In this document: one piece after another, positions 1 through 5,373 of the stretch
Layout: every line of letters begins with the position of its first letter
Numbering within the stretch: position 1 is the stretch's first letter
Origin: Verrucomicrobiota bacterium
Lineage (GTDB): Bacteria > Verrucomicrobiota > Verrucomicrobiia > Chthoniobacterales > UBA10450
Reading direction: 5' to 3'
DNA: 5,373 bases
Assembly: GCA_003219225.1 (NCBI GenBank)
Contig: QHPZ01000106.1
Coordinates: forward strand, 4,409-9,781
Made by a program: the position numbers and the translations under genes
Notes under the pieces: generated by a model
Seen by the model: the letters and a program-made list of their open reading frames with translations, nothing else
Told to the model about the DNA's origin: nothing
Database searches by the model: none

Positions 1-942
1 CATCAGGAATGGGTAACGATGCGGGAGCACCTGCATCACTTCATCGGTGCTCAGGCCGCCATCACCGCGCGGCATTTTTCTCGGCACTTCCAGTTCGCTC
101 CGGCGCGCCTGTTCTTGCGCAAGCGCGCGCGCTAAATCGGCGTTCGCTGCATGGCCGGGTTTTACCGCGATGAGATGGCCGCGAATCCGGCGGCCGATCA
201 GGGCAAGATCGCCAATAAGATCGAGGATTTTGTGGCGAACAAACTCGTCCTGGAAGCGAAGCGGTTCTTGGCTCAACACCGCGTCGCCGCGCACCACAAC
301 CGCGTTCTCGAGACTGCCGCCCTTGATCAAATTCTTGTCCATGAGCGGCTGGACGTCTTCGTAATAAACGAAGGTGCGCGCCGGCGCCAGCTCGCGCTCG
401 AAAATCGCCGGCGTGATCTCAGTCGACAAATACTGCGTGAACCGATTGTTCGGGCCAGCCTGCGTGCAGGAGACGCGGAACTTTTCGTCAGGGAGCAAGA
501 CGAGCAGTGCGCCGGTTTTTGATTCCACATGCATCGGCTCGCGCACTTCAAAAAATTTCCGCGGGGTCTCCTGCGCCGTCACGCCGGCTTTCTTGATCAG
601 CTCGACATAGGGCCGTGCGCTGCCGTCGCCGATGGGCGGCTCATTGGCGTCCATCTCCACGATCGCGTTGTCCACACCCATCCCGGCCAGCGCGGCGAGC
701 ACGTGCTCGATCGTGTGCACTCGCACACTGCCTTCGCCAATCGTCGTCGCGCGCTCGACTGTTTTGAGGTTGTCGATCTTCGCCTCAACCAACGGCTCAT
801 CAGCCAGATCTTTGCGCCGGAATTTGATCCCGTGCTCGGCCGGTGCGGGCTGCAACTTCAGCGACACCTTCTCGCCGGTATGCAGCGCTGTGCCGCTGAA
901 TCCAGTGGCTTTGGCCAGAGTCTGTTGCACTTCGCCTGCCAT
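1..942 (-). CDS. lpxC-fabZ: Bifunctional UDP-3-O-acyl-N-acetylglucosamine deacetylase / 3-hydroxyacyl-ACP dehydratase (LpxC-FabZ fusion), 3' part missing
   Basis: The 314 visible codons run in frame off the left edge. The LpxC half performs the zinc-dependent committed step of lipid A synthesis in the cytoplasm. Visible motifs are GTALHTGEKV (residues 17-26), HTIEHVLAALAGMGVDN (76-92; His80 a zinc ligand and Glu79 the catalytic base by analogy with E. coli His79/Glu78), ARTFVYYEDV (188-197), KGGSLENAVV (207-216), HKILDLIGDL (237-246; His237 and Asp241 as zinc ligands) and KPGHAANADLA (261-271; His264 as the general acid). After a linker of about 25 residues, LSTDEVMQVLPHRYPFLM (297-314) matches the start of FabZ, with His308 as the dehydratase histidine; the rest of FabZ lies beyond the window. 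The ATG at 942-940 was chosen because GFSGTALHTG follows at the usual LpxC distance and an in-frame TGA lies upstream. I see no clear Shine-Dalgarno sequence. It follows the FlgD-like gene by 43 bp and may share its transcript. Confidence 0.95.
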   Translation of the reverse strand, partial: MAGEVQQTLAKATGFSGTALHTGEKVSLKLQPAPAEHGIKFRRKDLADEPLVEAKIDNLKTVERATTIGEGSVRVHTIEHVLAALAGMGVDNAIVEMDANEPPIGDGSARPYVELIKKAGVTAQETPRKFFEVREPMHVESKTGALLVLLPDEKFRVSCTQAGPNNRFTQYLSTEITPAIFERELAPARTFVYYEDVQPLMDKNLIKGGSLENAVVVRGDAVLSQEPLRFQDEFVRHKILDLIGDLALIGRRIRGHLIAVKPGHAANADLARALAQEQARRSELEVPRKMPRGDGGLSTDEVMQVLPHRYPFLM

Positions 943-985
943 GCGTCGGCTAACTAACAAAGATTTCGTCGCCTGACCAGCGGCG

Positions 986-1657
986 CTATTTCAATTCGAA
1001 CTCGCCGCAGTCGAATGCCATCATTTTCGAGATCGGACTGAGTTTGACGAGAATCGAGTCACTCGGCCGCCGCAAGAGGATCGTGAGGGTTTGCTCCGAC
1101 CGATTGATGAACGCCGCATATTGCACATCGCCGAGATTCGCGAGCGTTAGCAGCGGGAGGCCGTCACCGGTTTTGAGGAACGCGTTTTCGTCATCGTGGC
1201 CGAGATCGAGATCCACACTGGGCGTGTCGCTCTTTTCCAGCGGGTTGCGAACGAGGCTGACGCGGATCGGTGTTTCAAGAATTGGCGGCCCGAGTACAGT
1301 TGCACCAATCGGCACGGGCTCGATTTTTGTCGCAACGATGTAGCCGTGCGCGCGGTATTTGCCGGCGGGGAGATCGTAGCCGTCATCGTCTTTACCATCC
1401 CAGCGCACGCTCAGTCCATCGTCGCCGACTTCGAATTCGTCCAGCTCAGATTCCTGTTTCAAAGTGCGGACCAGTTTTCCATCGGAATCATAAATGCCGA
1501 GGCTGATCGTGCCCTCCATTGGCGGCGGCACAAATGTGACGTGGACGTCGCGAACAGATGAAACTGGCGTCGACGTTGGCGATGGCGATTCCTGCGCGAG
1601 CGCCGCGCACGTGGACGCGACGCCAGCTAAAATCACGAGCCTGAATCCTTTTGTCAT
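986..1657 (-). CDS. Secreted protein of unknown function with a FlgD-Ig-like domain
   Basis: This 223-residue protein has a clear Sec signal peptide: a basic start (K3, R6), a hydrophobic stretch at about 7-20 and a probable cleavage site ALA|QE after residue 21. A Ser/Thr/Pro-rich spacer follows (24-34). Residues about 37-108 look like a FlgD-type Ig-like beta-sandwich, with the hallmarks IYDSDGKLVRTL (55-66), VRWDGKDDDGYDLPAGKYRAH (84-104, the WDGxxxxGxxLPAGxY signature) and a closing strand. The remaining 110 residues resemble nothing I recognise. Cys17 is not in a convincing lipobox. The domain is common on secreted and envelope proteins, so an extracytoplasmic role is likely, but no enzymatic function can be assigned. 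The ATG and second codon lie inside the terminal arm of a palindromic repeat (1652-1819), so the present start may have been supplied by that element. An in-frame TAA lies 14 codons upstream, so no longer ATG start exists; a GTG at codon 8 is the main alternative. Confidence 0.8.
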   Translation of the reverse strand: MTKGFRLVILAGVASTCAALAQESPSPTSTPVSSVRDVHVTFVPPPMEGTISLGIYDSDGKLVRTLKQESELDEFEVGDDGLSVRWDGKDDDGYDLPAGKYRAHGYIVATKIEPVPIGATVLGPPILETPIRVSLVRNPLEKSDTPSVDLDLGHDDENAFLKTGDGLPLLTLANLGDVQYAAFINRSEQTLTILLRRPSDSILVKLSPISKMMAFDCGEFELK

Positions 1658-1819
1658 GTCGAGCGGAGTCGAGACATGTCTTACGCTTTATTTACGGATG
1701 AGCCACAATCGATTGAACTCGTTCGCCTCCCCCGGCTCACTCGCCGCTACCCTCGCGGCGTCACCGTTCATGTCGCTCGTCCCAAGTCGCTCCATTCCTC
1801 GACTTCGCTCGGAATGACA
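1652..1819. repeat. REP/BIME-like inverted doublet of short palindromes
   Basis: Two 27-bp arms face each other at 1652-1678 (plus) and 1793-1819 (minus) and match at 22 of 27 positions. Each arm starts TGTCAT and folds into a 6-bp stem: CATGTC/GACATG in the left arm, and CATTCC/GGAATG in the right arm read on the minus strand. Of the five differences, four form two compensatory base-pair changes, so the stem is preserved while its sequence differs; the fifth is in the loop. The interior holds another hairpin (CGCCGC 1742-1747 with GCGGCG 1755-1760, 7-nt loop) and an AT-richer stretch near 1680-1710. The element begins 4 bp after the branching enzyme's stop codon and reaches into codon 2 of the FlgD-like gene, so it accounts for the whole 166-bp intergenic gap. 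No transposase is encoded. I see no convincing promoter or U-tract terminator inside. Confidence 0.75.
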
Positions 1820-1823
1820 AACG

Positions 1824-3425
1824 TTAGCTGTAATAGCGCCAGTTAACGTTTGGGAAAAGGTTATCGCGCCATTCGCAATCGCTGAGGAAGTCTTGATCGA
1901 CTTTGTTTCCAATAAACTGATCGTGCAAGCGGTTGAACCGCATCAGATGGTCCAGCGTTCGTTTCGTCGCGTACTCGCGCGCCGTTCCTGTCTTTATGAG
2001 AAACGCCCAGTCGCTCGCTTGCGCGAGCAACAGTTCGCGCGCGAGCTGCTTGAGAACGCGCTCATTCAATGGCGGTGTTTGTAGGGCAGGCGTTCCGCCT
2101 GCCGGCTCATCTGCGACGACACGTTGCGCAAGTTCGATCATCTTGCGCGTCGCCGCGTGAAGGTGCGGATAAATCCAGACGTTGCTCGGGTCGAGCCAGA
2201 CGCCGAGCTGGCCGTTCTCGCCCCATGTCGATCTTGCGGCCTCAATCCTTTGCTGGGTGGGATGGCTCGCCAGGTATTCGCTCGGAGTGGTCAGCTGGAA
2301 ATCTTCCTGCTCGGCCGCTTTGCGGATGCACAGCTCCAGAAAGCGCGGCCCTTCGAACCACCAGTGCCCGAACAATTCGGCGTCGAAAGGAATCACTATG
2401 ATTGGGTCGAAATGAGGCGCATGCAATCGGCGGAGCTGTTCACGGCGTTGCTCGAGAAAATGCATCGCGTGCATCTCAGCTGCTTTCTCCGCTGCGGCGC
2501 GATCGTACCATTCCTTTTCAGGACCGCGGCCGGTGATCCGGTAGTATTTCACGCCGGAGAACTTCCGCATCCCCCGCGCAACCGGGCCGAGGTGCTCCAG
2601 CGGCAGATCGAAACCGATGTCGCGATAAAATTCGCGATAAGCGGGATCACCCGGATAACCTTCGTGCGCGCTCCAGACCTGCCGGCTCGAATCGCGGTCG
2701 CGCGCGAACGCCGCCGGGCCAGCGCGCGTGTAACATGGCGCGTAAATCGCGCGACGCGGCTGCGGATTCCCGAAGAGCAGGCCGTGCGTATCGAGAACAA
2801 ACCAGCGGATGTTCGCCTCCTGCAAAACTGTCTCGAGCCCCGGCGCATACGCGCACTCCGGCAGCCAGAACCCGGTCGGCTGGCCGCCGAAAAGATCGAC
2901 ATACACATCGCGGCCGATCAGCACCTGAGCGCGCGCGGCTTTACTCGATTGTTGTTGCAACAGTGGGAGCAATCCGTGCGTGGCTGCGGAGGCGATGATC
3001 TCGAGCGAGCCGGTTTCGCGGAGCTGCCGGAACCTGCCGAGCAGATCGCGTTTGCACTCCTCGACAAAGAAGCGCCGCGTTTCCGAGAAAAGATCAAGAT
3101 AGAACTGGCCGAGTTCTCGCAGGGGCAGGTTATCCCGGTTGCGCTTTCGCTCGCGCGCCGCGAGGTCAATCAAAAGATCGACATGTTCGAGGTAGCGCTT
3201 TTGCAGAAGCTCGTCCTGCAACATCGCGGACAACGTCGGCGTGATCGACATGGTGAGCTTGAACGGCACGGCGTCGTCGATCAGCCGCTGCATCATCTGC
3301 AGCAGCGGGATGTACGTCTCGGTTATCGCCTCGAACAGCCATTCTTCCTCCAGAAAATGTTCTTGCTCCGGATGTCGGACGAACGGGAGATGCGCATGGA
3401 GGATCAACGCGAGGTTGCCGGCCAT
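1824..3425 (-). CDS. 1,4-alpha-glucan branching enzyme, glycoside hydrolase family 57
   Basis: This 533-residue protein has the length and order of GH57 branching enzymes (the TK1436/TTHA1902 type), which cut alpha-1,4-glucan and reattach it as an alpha-1,6 branch during glycogen synthesis in the cytoplasm. The GH57 motifs are visible in order: LHAHLPF (9-15), SAATHG (146-151), GFWLPECAY (185-193, with Glu190 as catalytic nucleophile), WSAHEGYPGD (251-260) and IPFDAELFGHWWFEG (345-359, with Asp348 as acid/base). STWGENG (399-405) and the DUF1957-type helical C-terminus, including LLLAQASDWAFLIKTGT (465-481), complete the family pattern. The ATG at 3425-3423 is supported by the family-typical N-terminus MAGNLALILHAHLPFVRHPE; a weak AGG lies about 11 nt upstream. 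Residues about 437-454 (VVADEPAGGTPALQTPPL) form a loop longer than usual, encoded partly by a perfect DNA palindrome. No other glycogen gene lies in the window. It is not the unrelated GH13 GlgB. Alpha-amylase or 4-alpha-glucanotransferase activity is less likely given the motif set. Confidence 0.93.
   Translation of the reverse strand: MAGNLALILHAHLPFVRHPEQEHFLEEEWLFEAITETYIPLLQMMQRLIDDAVPFKLTMSITPTLSAMLQDELLQKRYLEHVDLLIDLAARERKRNRDNLPLRELGQFYLDLFSETRRFFVEECKRDLLGRFRQLRETGSLEIIASAATHGLLPLLQQQSSKAARAQVLIGRDVYVDLFGGQPTGFWLPECAYAPGLETVLQEANIRWFVLDTHGLLFGNPQPRRAIYAPCYTRAGPAAFARDRDSSRQVWSAHEGYPGDPAYREFYRDIGFDLPLEHLGPVARGMRKFSGVKYYRITGRGPEKEWYDRAAAEKAAEMHAMHFLEQRREQLRRLHAPHFDPIIVIPFDAELFGHWWFEGPRFLELCIRKAAEQEDFQLTTPSEYLASHPTQQRIEAARSTWGENGQLGVWLDPSNVWIYPHLHAATRKMIELAQRVVADEPAGGTPALQTPPLNERVLKQLARELLLAQASDWAFLIKTGTAREYATKRTLDHLMRFNRLHDQFIGNKVDQDFLSDCEWRDNLFPNVNWRYYS
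2085..2103 (-). repeat. Perfect 19-bp palindromic repeat embedded in frame in the branching enzyme gene
   Basis: GGCAGGCG (2085-2092) and CGCCTGCC (2096-2103) are exact reverse complements around a 3-nt loop. On the coding strand the hairpin encodes residues 441-447, PAGGTPA. It sits in a linker between the catalytic portion and the C-terminal helices, where GH57 branching enzymes vary in length. I recognise the GGCGGAACGCC-type palindrome as resembling dispersed repeats of Verrucomicrobiota genomes; that is memory, not a search result. Confidence 0.65.
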
Positions 3426-3437
3426 TCAAACAACCTA

Positions 3438-3547
3438 GAAGCGTGGCAAAGAAAACTGCAAGGTGGAACGCGTTGTCCTCAACGCGTTGATGGAACTAAA
3501 CGCCGGCGGCGCCGCTTTTAACAACGCGCTCGAAGGGCGCGTTCCAC
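3438..3547. repeat. About 110-bp palindromic element, copy A (between aldolase and branching enzyme)
   Basis: The outer blocks are shared with copy B (4222-4333) in the same orientation: 3438-3483 matches 4222-4267 at 40 of 46 positions, and 3516-3547 matches 4302-4333 at 29 of 32. The 32-bp middle is unrelated. A perfect 12-bp inverted repeat joins the two blocks (AGGTGGAACGCG 3461-3472 with CGCGTTCCACCT 3538-3549). The right block has its own hairpin (AACGCGC with GCGCGTT around a 7-nt loop). The left block is followed by a second AACGCGTT (3467-3474 and 3481-3488). The element overlaps the last ten or so codons of the aldolase and ends 12 nt before the branching enzyme ATG. The right-block hairpin could weaken transcription leaving the aldolase, but it lacks a good U tract on the minus strand. 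Confidence 0.75.
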
Positions 3548-4210
3548 CTCTTCACGGGCGGCGCGCATCGCTTCGATGAACTCGCGTGCGCGCTTCGTTA
3601 GCGCATCCCACTCCCCTTTTTGAATCAACTCAGGGTCCAGCACACTGCTCACCGCACCGACCGCCACCGCGCCGGCGCGAAACCATTCCGCGACATTCGA
3701 TGCGTCCACGCCGCTAGTGGGCATGATCGGAATGTGCGGCAGCGGGCCACGGATGGCTTTCAAATATTCAGGACCGAACCGAACCGCCGGGAAGATTTTT
3801 ACGATGTCCGCGCCTAACGACCAGGCATTGTAAATCTCGGTCGGCGTGAAGGCGCCGGGGAGAATTGCGACCTCCAATTCGCGCGCGGTCTCGATTACCT
3901 CCGGCAGCACACAGGGGCTGACAACGAACCGAGCGCCCGCTTCCACCGTTTCGCGCACCTGCTCGGGAATGAGGATCGTTCCCGCACCAATGAGCAAATC
4001 GCTCTCATTCGCCTTGTTCAGCATCGAGATCGTCTCGGCGGCCGCGGCGAAGCTGTAGGTGATCTCGATCGCACGAAAACCGCCCGCGATCACCGCATCG
4101 GCAACGGCGAGAGCGCGCTCGGCTGAATCGGTGCGAATAACCGCCACCGCGCCTTCGGCTTTGATTCGCGCGACGACGGCGGCTTTGTCGGGCGAAACGT
4201 CCGCAGCCAT
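3518..4210 (-). CDS. 2-dehydro-3-deoxy-phosphogluconate / 4-hydroxy-2-oxoglutarate aldolase family protein (KDPG/KHG aldolase)
   Basis: This is a 230-residue class I aldolase with a single TIM-barrel domain. The family cleaves KDPG to pyruvate and glyceraldehyde 3-phosphate (Entner-Doudoroff pathway), or cleaves related 2-keto acids. Visible signatures are AVIR (23-26), GGFRAIEITYSF (43-54, with Glu49 the equivalent of E. coli Eda Glu45), IGAGTI (74-79), FVVSPC (95-100), LPGAFTPTEI (117-126), ADIVKIFPA (134-142, with Lys138 as Schiff-base lysine) and MPTSGVD (163-169). Departures from the textbook pattern are SPC for SPG, PTSGV for PTGGV and TYSF where E. coli has TLRT, so the exact substrate is uncertain. 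No dehydratase (edd) or sugar-acid gene accompanies it here. The last ten residues (EVERALRARC) and stop codon are encoded by a dispersed repeat element and extend the usual length of about 205-215. The ATG at 4210 is preceded by a weak purine-rich GCGAGA. Confidence 0.9.
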   Translation of the reverse strand: MAADVSPDKAAVVARIKAEGAVAVIRTDSAERALAVADAVIAGGFRAIEITYSFAAAAETISMLNKANESDLLIGAGTILIPEQVRETVEAGARFVVSPCVLPEVIETARELEVAILPGAFTPTEIYNAWSLGADIVKIFPAVRFGPEYLKAIRGPLPHIPIMPTSGVDASNVAEWFRAGAVAVGAVSSVLDPELIQKGEWDALTKRAREFIEAMRAAREEVERALRARC

Positions 4211-4221
4211 TCTCGCAACGT

Positions 4222-4333
4222 GAAGTGCGGCAAAGAACAGTGCAAGATGGAACGCGTTGTCCTCACCGGGTGGCCAAAAATAATGCGCCTGCGAGGCCTG
4301 ATTTTAACAACACGCTCGGAGAGCGCGTTCCAC
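4222..4333. repeat. About 110-bp palindromic element, copy B (between aminotransferase and aldolase)
   Basis: This is the second copy of the element described at 3438-3547, in the same orientation and with the same architecture: conserved outer blocks (4222-4267 and 4302-4333) and an unrelated 34-bp middle. The ends pair through TGGAACGCG (4248-4256) and CGCGTTCCA (4324-4332). The right block again forms a hairpin (AACACGC with GCGCGTT, one G-T pair). It begins 1 nt after the aminotransferase stop codon and ends 11 nt before the aldolase ATG, filling 112 of 124 intergenic bases. Any promoter or leader for the aldolase would therefore have to lie within or beyond the element. Confidence 0.75.
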
Positions 4334-4334
4334 G

Positions 4335-5373
4335 TCACAGCGTGCGGCAGAAATCCTGGAACCGGTCGAGGCCCTTCTTGATGATATCGATGCTCGTGGC
4401 GTAGCTCAGGCGCACGACGCGATCGTCGCCGAAGGCCGCGCCGGGAACAACAGCCACGTTCGCTTTGCTGAGCAAACGATCGGCAAAGTTTTGCGAGGTG
4501 AGGCCGAGCTGGCTCACGTTGACCAGCACGTAGAACGCCCCTTGCGGTTTGACCGCCGTCACGTTCGGGATTTTGGAAATGCGGTCGACCACAGCCCGCC
4601 ATGCTGCGAAAATGACGACGGGTTCGAGGTGGTGTGGCTTTGGATCGAATCGACCGCTTTGGCCACCGGCTCGGGCGCGGCGGGATAACCAAGCCGCCAA
4701 CCGGTCATTGCGTAGGATTTGCTGAACCCATTTACCGTGATGGTGAGATCGTAAGCTTCCTTGGAAAGCGAGGCGATGCTGACGTGCTGCGTTTCGCCAT
4801 AGACCAGCTTTTCGTAAATTTCGTCCGACAAAATGTAAATGTCTTCCTCGGCGGCAACATCGACAATCGCCTGCAGTTCCTCGCGCGTGTAGACCGAACC
4901 GGTCGGATTGCACGGGCTATTGAGGATCAGCATTTTCGTGCGCGGCGTCATTGCGTTTTCGAAATCTTCCGCTCGCATTTTCCAGGCGTTTCGTTCGAAC
5001 GTTGGAACGATCACCGGCTCGGCGCCTGTCAGTCTCACCATGTCGGGGTAACTGACCCAGTAGGGCGCAGGGATAATGACTTCGTCACCCGGCTGGCAAG
5101 TGGCGAGGATCGCGTTGTAACACGCGTGCTTGGCGCCATTGCTCACGATCACCTGCGTGGCGCGATAAGTCAGCTGGTTGTCGGCGGCGAGTTTATCGGC
5201 TATCGCCTGCCACAACTCGGGAATCCCGGCGCTTGGCGTGTATTTCGTGAACCCGGCTTGCAGTGCCGCGATCGCCGCCGCCTTAATGTGCTCGGGCGTG
5301 TCGAAATCCGGTTCGCCCGCGCCGAATCCGCACACGTCGATGCCTTCGGCCTTCATCGCTTTCGCTTTGCTGT
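4335..5373 (-). pseudogene. Class I/II PLP-dependent aminotransferase (aspartate aminotransferase-like), frameshifted by an internal deletion and open at the 5' end
   Basis: The upstream frame (5373 down to a TGA ending at 4559) reads SKAKA-MKAEGIDVCGFGAGEPDF; homologues have about 30-35 more residues before this, so the true start lies outside the window and the ATG at 5356 is internal. Counting from that Met, the fold-I markers are TKYTPSAGIPEL (37-48), SNGAKHACYNAI (72-83), NSPCNPTG (146-153), SDEIYEKLVY (177-186) and GFSKSYAMTGWRLGY (210-224, with Lys213 as the PLP lysine). Homology in this frame stops after SNPSSFSQ (244-251). It resumes 14 nt later in another frame at VDRISKIPNVTAVKPQGAFYVL (4589 downward), then VVRLSYATS with the substrate-carboxylate Arg, and stops at 4335-4337. 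Homologues have about 29 residues between these points, so roughly 73 bp are missing, which is not a multiple of three. The protein should resemble aspartate/prephenate-type (AspC subgroup Ib) transaminases. The lesion could be a real inactivation or an assembly or sequencing error. Confidence 0.85.

Noticed and set aside
47..957. Several plus-strand open frames over the left 950 bases
   Set aside because: All are antisense to lpxC-fabZ, whose conserved motifs are continuous on the minus strand.
1680..1712. Possible promoter for the FlgD-like gene (TTCAAT, 17-nt spacer, TAAATA on the minus strand)
   Set aside because: The -35 match is only three of six bases and this phylum's promoter preferences are poorly known, so it cannot be supported.
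1688..1912. 74-codon minus-strand frame containing CHSERSRGMERL
   Set aside because: It is the translation of the palindromic repeat 1652-1819 running out of the branching enzyme gene; CHSERSRG-type peptides are familiar as spurious products of such repeats.
3501..3520. GC-rich palindrome followed by TTTT resembling a plus-strand intrinsic terminator
   Set aside because: No plus-strand gene precedes it, and it lies in the variable centre and right block of repeat copy A; the similarity is probably incidental.
2124..3521. 465-codon plus-strand open frame opposite the branching enzyme gene
   Set aside because: It is antisense to a gene with complete GH57 motifs, its translation is Arg-rich and lacks any recognisable domain, and high-GC codon use commonly keeps such antisense frames open.
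4090..4692. 200-codon minus-strand frame spanning the aminotransferase end, the repeat and the aldolase start
   Set aside because: It is out of frame with both genes and crosses copy B of the repeat; its sequence matches no domain.

Overview
The window looks like chromosomal DNA of a moderately high-GC, diderm (outer-membrane-bearing) bacterium, most likely from the Verrucomicrobiota (Chthoniobacterales/Spartobacteria-like soil lineages). This placement is an inference from two things. One is an LpxC-FabZ fusion gene, an arrangement known from Verrucomicrobiota, Bacteroidota and relatives. The other is the high density of short palindromic repeats of a style I associate with these genomes. 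No rRNA or single-copy marker is present to confirm it.

All five genes lie on the minus strand, so transcription runs from right to left. In that order they are: a class I/II PLP-dependent aminotransferase (about 4335-5373), open at its 5' end and carrying an internal deletion/frameshift; a KDPG/KHG-type aldolase (3518-4210); a complete GH57 1,4-alpha-glucan branching enzyme (1824-3425); a small secreted protein with a FlgD-Ig-like domain (986-1657); and the start of a bifunctional lpxC-fabZ gene (1-942), cut by the window edge just inside its FabZ half. I see no RNA gene, CRISPR array, transposase or plus-strand gene.

The genes do not form one obvious pathway. They cover amino-acid transamination, sugar-acid aldol cleavage, glycogen branching, an envelope-associated unknown and lipid A/fatty acid synthesis. 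They look like housekeeping neighbours rather than a dedicated system.

The more striking content lies between and inside the genes. Three kinds of short palindromic element sit at gene boundaries. A 168-bp inverted doublet fills the gap between the branching enzyme and the FlgD-like gene and supplies the latter's start codon. Two copies of a roughly 110-bp element flank the aldolase gene in the same orientation, each filling nearly the whole intergenic gap, and one supplies the aldolase's last codons and stop. A 19-bp perfect hairpin is built in frame into a surface-loop position of the branching enzyme. Together they suggest small mobile palindromes remodelling gene ends.
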